Shown here: positions 21,025 to 33,543 of the stretch, in pieces | Layout of the letters: each line of letters begins with the position of its first letter | Position numbering within the stretch: the stretch's first letter is position 1 | From: Arabidopsis thaliana | Lineage: Eukaryota > Streptophyta > Magnoliopsida > Brassicales > Brassicaceae | Length of the DNA: 64,000 nucleotides | Assembly (NCBI RefSeq): GCF_000001735.4 | Contig: NC_003076.8 | Span: 6,820,001 to 6,884,000 of the forward strand | Direction of reading: 5' to 3' | Made by a program: the position numbers and the translations under genes | Notes under the pieces: generated by a model | What the model saw: only the letters and a program-made list of their open reading frames with translations | Told to the model about the DNA's origin: nothing | The model's database searches: none

Positions 21025-22656
21025 TTAACAACCAACGTGGTCACGCCAGTCCAAGAACAAGAGAGCAGCTGCATAGTGAGACAAAGCACCCAACAAAACG
21101 AACACATGGAAGATCTGATGACTATGTCCCACACGATCAAACCATCCCGGTTTAAGCCTTTCTGGCACTCTCCCTACGTAGAATCCTGTTCCAACAAGAT
21201 AGAACACTGCCATAAGCAACTCGTACACGAGCGTCACGTTCCTTTGCGGGTTTCCCCAATTGACCACTAGCGCGTGGGCAGCTGGGACAATCCCAAACAG
21301 CCCCATGGAGGCAAAGAGCAAAGCGCGGAAAGCTCGGTACTTGGGAGCGGAAAGTGATGGGGTGAAAAGTGTGATGATTGTGAAGATTCCCATGGATGTG
21401 ATGCCTGCGAGGTAGATGAAGTACCACCGAGGAGTGCACTGGAAGATGTAGAAGATTGGTGGGAAGAAGGAAGTGATGATCATGGCGGTGATACCGGCAT
21501 AGTCTATTCGGAGAAGGAAGACATTAAGCTCTTTTGAGTGGCAACAGAAGAGGTGACAAATGCTGCTTGCGAGTAGGCAGAACATTGAGCCTCCTAAGAA
21601 AACGAAGAAGGGCCATCTTGTTACATTCCCTGGACTCTTTGCATCCTACAATCATCAACATTGATACCACCATTAGCTTTACATTTTTATTGACTAGTTT
21701 GAGATACTAAAAAAACATATACTAGATATATGATCAAATAACATATTTGAGTTGATTTCTAATCTAGTTAAGAAATACATTTTCTTCAGTTGTTTAGATA
21801 TGTGATTAAATAATAGATTTGAGCTGATATATAATCCTTAAAAGAATTACATTTTATTGAGTTGTTTAGAATATACTACAGAAAACAAATTATAGTCAAT
21901 GTAATATTGTCAAAGATTTTATTCATCATTTCGATTCATGTCTATATATCTTTGATATCTTATTCAAAATCATCATAACAAAATCCAGGTATAGCAACGA
22001 ACAATTCATTAGAAAATTAAGATAAGTTAATCAAAACCAATTAGGTATATATCTAATTACTTGACACATTCACTTGACTAATTTGAAGTTAATATAGTGG
22101 TTGCATGTGGATCTCGAGGGAATAAATTGAAATTCGGGCTAAACTTGCGATTATTAAACAAAAACAAAAATAAACGTGTTGATTAAAGGACACTTACCAC
22201 GGGGAAGAATCCGTCGTGATGAATAATATTGGCGACGGTTAGTGCCACAAAGAAGATAAAACCAATCAAATGTCTGTCCAAAAAAAAAAAACTATTAGAA
22301 AAAAAAATCGAAGAAAAAATAATTGAAACTAGAAGTAAAATTTGGTGTACTTACGTCCAAACATTGAGGGACTCATTGTGGAAACTAAATACGCTGAAGA
22401 AAGCATCTCTAATGGACCAATCAGCTCTGTAATAATTCAATATGTATTCGTTGTCTTTCATGTACTCCGGTAGCTCACAATACGACATTAATTCACGTCG
22501 TTTCATTGTCTTTTGTTGCGTTTTTCTCTTCTTCCTTCTCTTGGTACCACTACTCTCATCTCCACCGTGATCATCTCCAGGCACGATCTTGCTTTTGCAG
22601 TTGCCGTTGCCGCATGAAACTGTTTCTGCTTCGTCGTTATGACCATTTTGGTCCAT
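21025..22656 (-). CDS. HHP1: Heptahelical transmembrane protein 1 (PAQR/adiponectin-receptor-like)
   Basis: Three exons, 22656-22355, 22273-22198 and 21645-21025, give 332 residues, the size of Arabidopsis HHP1 (AT5G20270). A charged cytosolic N-terminus with KRRKKRKTQQK precedes LPEYMKDNEYILNYYRADWS, the PAQR entry motif. Seven hydrophobic segments follow from NVWTHLIGFIFF to HVFVLLGALSHYAA. The family's metal-binding-type His and Asp residues are present: SSICHLFCCHS, DYAGI and GHSHQIFHVF. In Arabidopsis, HHP1 has been reported as a regulator of abscisic-acid and osmotic responses; that is literature knowledge. Ligand and activity are not shown by the sequence. A GA microsatellite near 22822-22841 lies in the promoter or leader. 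Confidence 0.97.
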
Positions 22657-23826
22657 AAGAGCTCTCGAGTATCGATTCTTGAGACAAGAATACTCAATCT
22701 TGATCTCAAGAGAAGATGGTGAGAGAGAAGATCTGAGAGGAGAGGAAAATATATAATGAAGAAAGATTATTATTATTATTATAGTTGAAGTAACAAGTAT
22801 TAAAATGTGAATTTAAGTTTGAGGGGAGAGAGAGAGAGAGAAGAAACAAGGAAGATGTGAAATGTAAGGAGACAGCTGCAACATTTAAAGACGAAACTTT
22901 AGTATGCAGGTAGAAGTTGGTGTCGTGTTTTCATCTTTTAGTTGTTAGTTAGGTTATCAATAAATTCTTCTTTTTTGATTATTATTATTTCATTTCCCTT
23001 TCTCTTACGTTTGTTTTTATTGTATTTTTTTTTAACAAGAAAAGTGATTCAGTTTTACACTACTTTTTGAGATATGGAAAATCTTTTGAATACGAGAAGA
23101 GTAAATTTAGGCGATTTTAAGACCGACCGACTCAAAATTCACTACCGGCTTGTACCTCTTTTACATGATTGATGCCTTGTACCCACCGGATCGTTTGTAT
23201 TTATAAGAAAGATATAAGATATGTGATGCAAACAAAATAGTACTCTTGATGTAAAAATAAAAAATAAGGACTCATTTAGACTTTTACTATGCTTCAATCA
23301 ACATTAAATTCTGTGTGAAATTAAGATTGGTGAGGGGTTTACTTTACTTGAAATAGACGAGTAATTTTAGAAAATTTGCATTTTTGAGTTCTTATGTGTA
23401 ATTCTAAGTAATTTTTTTAACAGAAGAAGTTAGGATAACAACAGAATTTAATGTAGTTATGAGTTATGAAGTGATTGTGGTAAAGAAGTGTCAAAGCTCT
23501 TTCCATCAAGTGGATGACAACAAAAATAATGATACTAAAAACAAGCATGCAAACATTTCAAGGATTCCTTTTTTTAAAAGAGTAGACCACAAAAGCCAAA
23601 ATCATGAAAATTTCTATTTTTTTCTTGTGAAATGTTGCAAAAAACATTAGTGTCATTTTCAATGAGTTACCACTTGAAAAGGACTTGACCTTTAAATGCC
23701 TCTAGCAATATAGAACTTCAAGTTAATTAATTAGGCAGATGACTAAACTTTAGAACAAATTTATAATTTATTTGGAAATCAACTAAAAAAGGATGTTAAA
23801 AATTAGACGAAAATATCTTCATACAA

Positions 23827-23875
23827 GGAATTATAAACGTTTTGTTGGCAAAAAAAAAGGGAATTATAAACGTTT
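23827..23875. repeat. 16-bp direct repeats flanking a short A-rich insert
   Basis: GGAATTATAAACGTTT occurs at 23827-23842 and again at 23860-23875, around a 17-base TGTTGGC-plus-A-run segment. This looks like a target-site duplication around a poly(A)-ended insert. Confidence 0.8.
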
Positions 23876-24285
23876 GTGACATGCATTCATGTAATACATG
23901 TTATTATGCTGTTATTATGAAGGAGTTAGTGAGTAAAGATCTTGACGCCACTACAAGGTTTGTACTTCGGTATGTGTTTCAAAACACGATACATTCTATA
24001 TGGAGAGAAAGAAATGAGAGGAGATATGGACAGACGCCATCGAGGACGAAGAAGATAATCAGGCTGATAGACAAAAACATAAGGAATGGATTAAGCACGT
24101 TGAGGGTAAGATGTGAAGAGAAGTACGCAAGAGGAATCCAAGTGTGGTTTACTTTTAGGCAAGAACAAAATCAAAGATAAATAAGATATACTTTTGATCT
24201 ATTTTTAAGAAAAGTTTGCATTTCTGTATATAAACAGTTTATTTTTCTTTGAATATAATTTAACACTAAATTCAAAAAAAAAAAT
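23842..24285 (+). pseudogene. 5'-truncated LINE (L1-like) relic with poly(A) end
   Basis: An open frame at 23842-24180 ends in a segment (FVLRYVFQNTIHSIWRERNE, RRYGQ, then IIRLIDKNIRNGLSTLR) typical of the C-terminal end of plant L1-type reverse-transcriptase ORF2, after the zf-RVT region. A T- and AATAT-rich 3' tail follows, ending in about eleven A's (~24274-24285). This is the expected structure of a short, 5'-truncated insertion. The reverse transcriptase core and endonuclease are absent, so it is inactive. Confidence 0.75.
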
Positions 24286-24993
24286 ATGTTGTTATTATGT
24301 AGATAGTAATTAACATCTCGGCGTCCCATAGCCATACCTTTATTTTTTCTCTTACAAAATTCAGTTTTGTTATCTAAAATTAAAGCTGATAAAATGGCCA
24401 TAGTTGTAGCTTTCTGGTCTTTCAAGATTTGGGTTGGCTTAGGCTTTTTGGGAAAACATTAACCAAAGAGGTCACTCCTGAAACACCCCCAAGGAATCGC
24501 AATCATATACGCAAACTCCATATACGTGTGTTTAAGTTTCTTGGGAAAATAGTTTATTACTAATTCATAACTTAAGATTTTGTTAAATATGGTTGAAGAA
24601 GAAAATGACTTTATCTTCTCGACATCTTTTGTAATCTTTACTTTTGGATATAACTGCCATGTGTTTGCAATCTATTTAGCCTTAATTATATATTTTGTCG
24701 CCTAGGCCTAATTAAAATCAAAAGGAATGGTTTTATTTATATGAATGTTGTTCTGTTAATTAAAATACCGGGAATATCCTCTTTTTCTTTTTATTATTAC
24801 AATACTTTGCATAAATGAAGTAAAATCCGGTAGGTGTCAAAGAGACAACCATATGAAGAGTTAGGTATTTCCGGCAGCTTATGTACGACGAAGTAATAAA
24901 ACAAACCAAACCATGTGGTCAATATGAAAAAGATAGTTCGCATTTGGTACCAACCCATTGATGACTGGAGATGTGATCGTTTTATTTTAGGTT

Positions 24994-27900
24994 TCAGTCC
25001 TTGAGAAGCTCTAATTTCTTCAGGGCATCACGAACATCCGAATCTGGTGATGCGTGAACCACGTTGTTGCTCTCAAAGGAGATCACGTCGGTGAGAGGAT
25101 AGCTCCGGTTAGCGTGCAAGCATGCACTGCACGACACTCCCTTTAGAACAACGCTCTTGTGAAGCCCACCAAGCAATCCTTCGTAATCAGTATCACCTGA
25201 TTCCCCCACAAATACCGCCATTTTCGCCATGTCAATTCCCCACCGGACGAACAAATACCTGGTTAACCATAGCCGTTGTTAAGGGCAGTGCTTTGAAATG
25301 GAAATCATAGTTACGTAATCAATAAGTTACCTCAGAGCTTGTATACGAGAAGCCAGCACCGGTATGACGTTTATTCGGGTGCCATTCTGACTATAAACGA
25401 CATGGCAACGTAAAGCCTGGATTCTCAGCAGCTTCCTAAGCTCTCTTACTGGAGGTACCTGGGAATGGAAACCAAAACAAAAGAATCTTAACGGAAAGCT
25501 ACGAAGATTAGTGAAGACGTTTCTAATAATGTTGCGCCTGGTTAAATTTACCGCTGCAGGCTTTTTGACTGTAAATGTGTAGCAGTAGTCAGTTGAAAGA
25601 TGCTCAGCAAGAGTGACAATCTGCTCGTCATTGTCAGCCTTTTTCTCGTTAAGCGAAGATGCCCAACGGATCAAAGTCTTCCTCAGCCCTTCACCGCCCC
25701 ACCTATATTCTATGTGGGAGTGGTAGTAAAAGTCTACGACAAAAGGACCGTCTTCGTTGTTGAGGGATGTGTAGTGGAGATCACTTCCGCTGTTACATAT
25801 GAAAGCGTCGAAATCATTCGGGTTTAAGCCTCCTGACACCAAGAAAGATTGTACCTCAGAGATCGTTAGAGATGTCGACAGTATGAACCCAACAGATCCT
25901 TCTGCTCTTTCCTTTTCAACCGCATCAAGAATTCTTTTTGTAGCCTCTAGCGTGTCTTCTTCCCCATCAAAATCAAGAGCAATAACAACAATAAACTTCC
26001 TTCTCCGCACTGCTGGGAATTTTCCAGAGTTAACCTCTGACCTCTCCAGTGATCCCATTTTGCGGCTATCTTTGCCTTTAGACCAATTTTGGACAGCAGC
26101 TTCGATTTTGCTCTTCCTATCCATGGAGCTCCCTTCTTGGTTCATGTAATTATCATTCCCACTTCCATCAAATGAAAACTTTAAGTTCAAGGATATATCC
26201 TGTATATCCCTCAAAGAATCACTAGGTGACTCGGGTTCTGAATTATCACCGCCATCATCACTTTGCCACTGTGGATGTCTTGGTTTGAAGCTGGTTATGC
26301 GAGATAGATAAGTTTTGCAGTGCTCTGGCCAAGAGAATTGGTGAATGTTCTTCAACCCGTTTTGCCGACACTTTGCCCATAGGTGCTTATCAGCAACAAG
26401 CTTAAGAAGAGCTTCAGAAATAGACTGCTGATCATGAGGATCCACAAGAAGGCCATTATCCAGGACCTGGTAGAAATTTTCCAAAGTACATTTTAGAACA
26501 AACGAGCAGGTATGTAATAGTCTGGGGGACTTCAATGTTTTATCGTAAAAACACATACCCGGTGAATATCTACAGGACCACCATTTTTTGTAGCAACCAT
26601 AGGTAAACCATGAGCTGCAGCCTAGAAGGAAAAAAGAAACAAATTTTATCCAGATGACAAGAACGAGTCATGAAATATACACATGTGACAAAAAGAGAAT
26701 ACAATACCTCAATTAGAGTAAGTCCAAATGGTTCAATGATAGCTGGATTGATGAAAACACCCTGCAAAGGATCCATTAACAATGTTAATCTACTAAAGAG
26801 GTGAATGAAAGCAAAGGATACTTATTATTAACTGTGAGACCAACTCTGCTAGTACCTTTGACTTTGCAGCTAGGCGATATATGTCTGGAACATCTGATTG
26901 TTTGTGATGTTTAGGGTACGCAACTTGACCGTAGAGATCATACTTGTCAATTAGCTTCAGAACAGAAAGGAGAACAGAAGAACTTGTGCTCGACATTTCA
27001 TCAATCCCATCTCGGTTGCCCATAATAAGTGCCTGCAAACCAGAAATATGGAAGATAAGGAAAATAAAATGGTGATCAAAACAAGACAGAAGACAAACAA
27101 CCAAAGTTCAGAGAAATGTCTTCACAGAAGTCCCCATATGGCATTTACATACCAGGTTAGCAAGCTCTCTCAGTGGACGACATTCTCCAAAGGCCTTCAC
27201 TAACGTCGTGATGTTCTTTTTTGGGTCAGGCCTCGCAAGGGCAAGTATCATAGGCTTTCGGGAATTCGAAAAGAAACGCATTATCTGCATCACATGTAGA
27301 ATTTGGAGGTCTGAGTAAATTGCTTAACGGAAAGCTAATGTGAAAATATTATTTACAAGAATTAATCTCATTAAGGTGATATAGATTGCTAATTAAAGCA
27401 AAGAACCTCAGCCCATATTGGTGGATCTGGAGAAGTTGGATGTTCCTCGTTCCCATCTGTGTCTTCCATATCACCACCATGTGGGACAATATGATTGAAC
27501 TCCATCCCAGGTGGAATTTTCTGAAGAAGAAGTAAAAAACAGAGTACATTTTTATGATACTACAAAAGAGTCAGAAGGATAGAGTATTAAAAATGATCTA
27601 CTGTGTTAAAACGTAAATTAAAAGGCATGTCTATACAAATCCAGAGCAACAATTTTGCTGCAGCTAAACGTATCACTCATGGGCTATGGCCTAAACAAAT
27701 CTATCAGTAGGTTGTCACCAAATAAGATCTCCCAATAGTAAGCACTAAAGTCTCAACTGTGGAAAGCATATATTTCAGACGGTGTTAACCATGCCAATGG
27801 TCAAGGATGAAGAAAACAGCGAAGGTTTAAGTTACTTACAACCATGCGAGGCATGAACCGTCCATAGCAGCTCACATTCCGCTTGATTCTGGCTCTCAAT

Positions 27901-29997
27901 TTGCGCTCCAATATGGGGTCAAATCCATCATACAGTCTCCATTGCTCATCAATCTCCTGTCGAGTGCTAGTTATTACCATTTCAGAAACATCAAGAGATA
28001 ATTCCTCACCCTCTATCCGACGCATAATCTTGTACGTTGAATTTATTTCTTCTTTTGAAAGGCGGCCTTGTCTCAAAAGCTGCTCCAATTTATCTCTCCC
28101 GAGTGAGTGACCAGTAAGGAGCATAGGCACATTTAGTGCACCCGACAGCAGGGCAGTGGCATCACCAGCATCAGCATAGTGTCCATGGATGGCAGAAGGC
28201 CAAATAGGCTTCCCAACACCAACTTGCTCGCCGAGAACATTTGACATTTGCATGATGTGGCTCATAGCACCATCAACAAATTCCGGAATGTGAGGCCATA
28301 GAAGTTCTTTTGGAATATACTTGTCCTTTGGACCAAATGGTATCCTCACAATATAAGCACCGCTACTCTCCCCCATCTCATCCGAGAAATCTTCAGAATC
28401 TCTAGGAGTCAGCATTTCCGTAGGTTCACCATAACTATAGTCAACATCTGGTGAAGACACTTGTCTAGTAAGCAAGTCAACCCTATAAACTCCTGGCATT
28501 GAACCCAGTGCACGTGCAAGTTCCACAACATATTTAACCTGTAACGTAAGAAGCAGTAAGAGGAGGACTAGCCTACCTTTGAGCCATATTTCAATCACTT
28601 AAATTGTCCATATCATTAATCAAGTATCATTACCTGTCCACCGGTGTCAGAGTCGCGGCCGAGCTCCATGTTTTCACCACGTATGAGACCATGAAGACTG
28701 CATACATACTGAATGTTAAACAACTAACATACAAGTTTCCATCACTACTATTACACCTTCTCAATTGAAAGATCAGTTGCCATATGTTTACTTACTCAGA
28801 GTATATGTTAAAACAGATCCTAGAAGGTGAGCCTAAATATAACTCGACTTAACCAAGTAAGAAAATTACATACGGAAACAGAACAGAACAAACACATGTA
28901 AAAAGCAAACGCCAAGAAAACCAGAGTTTGAGCACATACCTAATCAAAACAAGATAGAGCTTATTTCCCTTCTGTTGGCTAGCCCATAACTCCATGGACT
29001 CAGCAGAATTAATTCTGGGCAACCTTGGTTTGGTGCTTTCACCATGAGTAGATATATCACTGATGATATCTCCTTTTTCTCCCTCTGAAAACTCCTCAGA
29101 CATATCAGCTGTTGCCTCTCTGCGACCTTTCTCACGTTCAAGCCTGCGCTTAGCCAGCCTCTGTGCTTCTTTTTCCTCATGCTAGACAAACATAAGAATG
29201 AAAAAAAACAAAACATCAATTCTCAATACGTTCAAGATATTTATGTATCAAAACCACAAAGTTCATCAAATTCATAATTCAACGATCCAAGGTCACAAAT
29301 TATGCATTAAAAGTCAGCTCCCAAAGGCAGAACAGGAAAAGCTACAACCAAAAGTAACATTTTCTCCCACTTTTTCTAATTGTTCATCTTACGTATGTAC
29401 TTTTAAAAAAATGCAAACTTTGAAAAGGTTCAAATTAGAGAAGACCAAAAAACAATTAAATTTTTTGACTTGAGAGTCAACAATTTATATAAAAAGTCAA
29501 GCATCCGTCTTGATGAATTCTCTGAAACCAACTTTTTAAAGTTAAGAGCAAAAAGAGGAATAATAGACAACTGAATAGAACAGTGTGTTTTAAATTCGCA
29601 TCAAAAGATGTTGCAAAAAGTAGAAAAAAGGACCTGCTTCTTTTGACGAGCAAGATTCCAGATCCTCCAACACATATTCTCTAACCTCGTGTTCCTCTCT
29701 TGTGGACTCCTCGTAGCAACAGCCTAACCAAAGAAATAAACTCATAACATGAATCGATCACAAATCACAAAACACTCTGTTTTTGATCATGATTATTATT
29801 ATTAACACCTTAACCCAGGATCTATGAAGATCAGTCTCATCGTAACCAGTGATAACTTCCTCAACAAAGTAACGGCTGGGAGTGAATCGACCTCTCTCCC
29901 TAAGAAGAAGTGATGGAGAAGAGCGAGCATCGTCAAGACCCTGACCGACGTCGAGAATCGCCTCTAAGTAACTGTTTACCCAATCGTTCCCGGCCAT
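24994..29997 (-). CDS. SPS1F: Sucrose-phosphate synthase 1F
   Basis: Thirteen coding exons: 29997-29809, 29723-29634, 29181-28940, 28697-28634, 28538-27840, 27520-27407, 27284-27153, 27032-26856, 26761-26708, 26621-26559, 26466-25552, 25458-25331 and 25258-24994. They total 1043 residues, the length of Arabidopsis SPS1F (AT5G20280). The enzyme joins UDP-glucose and fructose-6-phosphate into sucrose-6-phosphate in the cytosol. The GT4 glycosyltransferase part shows [44 protein letters not shown] and [20 protein letters not shown] (spanning two exon joins). The C-terminal third is a sucrose-phosphate-phosphatase-like domain ([35 protein letters not shown]). [13 protein letters not shown] (about 148-158) carries the conserved inhibitory phosphoserine site for light/dark control. 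Confidence 0.98.
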
Positions 29998-31694
29998 CTG
30001 GTGGGACGATCAAAGATCGAGAATCGCTTTGTGTTTTGTGGACAGAAGTGGAATTTTGGGATTGGAGATGATTGAATCTCGTACCCTTTTTCTGGTTTGA
30101 TAGACGACAAAGGACTCAGCTGGAGTGTGGTGGTGGGGTTAGTGACGAATCACACAGTTCTTTGGACACAAGACACGCATCCTTTTCGAACGGCTCAAAT
30201 ATTTCTTCCCATTTTTTATATTTTAGAAAGAAAAAAAAGTGTCAATGGAAAATATCTTTCTTAACAAATGAAAGAATATTCTCTGTGGTGAATTTTTTAA
30301 ATGTTTAGATCCTTTTTTAGTGATTTTTTTTAAGAGTTTAATTACCACCACTAATGATCTTTTGTCATCAACCAAGTTTACAACAGAAAATATCATTTTC
30401 AAAATTGAGACACTGAGACACATACATAATTGAACAACACATTATTATTAGGTGATGTCAAGTACTGTTCTGCCAACTATTTAACAACCAGCTATTGATA
30501 CAAGCAGATTTTGTGCAACCAAATTTGATAAAAAAAATTTCAGCTCATCACAAATTATTTTTGATCTCTCTCCCTATTTTACTATTTTTCCGAGTAGGAT
30601 AGTGTTTGAAGGTTATTTACAAGTTTGTGGCTCAGAGACGCAACGTTACTTTCTAGTTTCAACTTTCAACCCTTAAAATGTCTCTTTTTCCCATCATTGT
30701 GTGTATAGCCTATATATGTTCAGGGATTCCTTATATACTATGTCAAGCACAATAAGATAAGATATTATTATGAAAGAATCAACGTATTCTCTTGCCTTCA
30801 CTATTGGTATTAAAAACTCACAGAGGAAGAATATGATCTCTTTTGAGTAACTCCGGCCACATTACATGCAATATATTAATAATTAGACCTTTAATATGAA
30901 AACACTCGTGATCCTAAAAACATTAAATAATTTTTTGGTCAAAGTTACATAACAGCAATATGATGAAATTTTGATACAGTAAATACCTGATCAGTCATGA
31001 TCATAACTTTTGCTTTTCAACATAAAAAATGGGGAGAGAGATCAAAAACTATCCCCCCATTTTTTGGTCAACGTTATGTTTTCGAGTAGGATAGTGTTTG
31101 CAGTTGATTTACAAGTCTCCCCATTTTTTTTTAGCCAGACGCAACGTTACTTTCTAGTTTCAACACTTAAAATTTTAAAATAAGCAAGATCTTAGAAAAC
31201 CGCACTACATAACCCTGCCTGGCTGGCTGCCTCAAAGTCATGGGCCTAAATTGGACTTAATAACGAGTAAGCCCAACTGGCATCATATCTTGCTTGTGTC
31301 TATTAGATACATCTAACATAGCAGATTCAGTCAGAGCTTGTAACACTTTAAAATCTTTACACTCCCATAAATAGACTTTTGTTACAATCATCTCACAAGA
31401 AGTTAGATGGTTTATACCGATCTCACGATTCTTTTTAATGCTACAACGGATGAAACAAACAGACAAAGAAATTTCAAATTCACCAACAGAACAATCTTAA
31501 TATTGACTGCATAAAACTTGAGTGAAATTATCGATTAAAATTATAAAGAAAATCCAAGACAAAAACATTGTACCATAATGGGAGTTTCAAAGAAATACCA
31601 CAAGCTAATCCAAAAACATAGTTTCTCAGACAATTGAAACTGAAAACTCAAAACATGTTGTAAGACAAAAGCTCAAGGCAGATAAGAAGAGACT
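29998..31694. other. Intergenic between SPS1F and RPS8A
   Basis: About 1.7 kb holding the SPS1F 5' leader and promoter (from 29998 up) and the RPS8A 3' UTR (below 31695). A ~90-base segment is present twice in direct orientation (30591-30678 and 31083-31172). A 70-codon open minus frame at 31257-31466 is not recognised and is not called as a gene. Confidence 0.55.
30591..31172. repeat. Dispersed direct repeat, two ~90-bp copies
   Basis: Copy 1 (30591-30678) and copy 2 (31083-31172) share CGAGTAGGATAGTGTTTG, ATTTACAAGT and the 20-base word ACGCAACGTTACTTTCTAGT followed by TTCAA, with small indels between. The offset is about 492 bases and the origin is unknown. Confidence 0.8.
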
Positions 31695-33012
<1,318 letters not shown>

Positions 33013-33543
33013 TGTCGCCGATTAGGGTTTCTCCAATAAAGTTTAGCTGCGCGGAGTTGAGAGGAGTGAACGAAGAGCTTAAATATAAATATATAGGGAG
33101 TATAAACCCTAGGTTATCATCTGGCCCATCCAGAGCCGGCCTTTGGGCCAAGCCCATGAAGCATCAGCTTCCGGCCGTTTTATGTTATAAATAAAATTTG
33201 GTCTAGTGATAATAATTTTGTGTGTTATTTCATTGTTTTGGTTGAAGAAAATCGTAAAAAAAAAAGAGATAGATCCTGGCAGATTGAACTAGGGTTGGGT
33301 GAATCTAACCGTGCATATTTTATTGAAAACGTGTTGGGTTTGAGAGCCAAAATCTGTTCTAACAACATAAACATTTCACACTGACCAACGAGAGACTCTT
33401 GCACATAAGTTATCAACAGGACAAGAGTATAACATATTGAACAATTGAAGGAAATGTGCATATGTTCTGTCTTCCAAACATCTCTTACATCAGTTATCAT
33501 CTATTCATATGTGTCCAAAATATATTTTCTTTACCTAATTTTT
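33013..33543 (-). promoter_or_regulatory. RPS8A promoter with telo-boxes, site II elements and TATA
   Basis: Read on the minus strand, the region above 33012 has a telo-box complement TAGGGTTT at 33023-33030, a TATA-like ATATAAATATATA near 33083-33095, and a second telo-box AAACCCTAGG at 33104-33113. Site II words (TGGGCC/T on one strand or the other) lie at 33123-33128, 33144-33149 and 33151-33156. This combination is characteristic of plant ribosomal-protein and growth genes bound by TCP factors. The rest, to 33543, is the TOC90 3' flank. Confidence 0.8.

Larger units (their letters stand above)
22657..24993. other. Intergenic between HHP1 and SPS1F
   Basis: About 2.3 kb, AT-rich. The first few hundred bases are HHP1 promoter or leader with an (ATT)n run near 22766 and the GA run near 22822. 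A LINE relic and a small A-rich insertion with duplicated flanks lie near 23.8-24.3 kb (listed separately). The rest shows nothing recognisable; SPS1F's 3' UTR should end just below 24994. Confidence 0.5.

Noticed and set aside
25799..26149. 116-codon plus-strand frame over SPS1F
   Set aside because: Antisense shadow of a long SPS exon; no splice or domain support.
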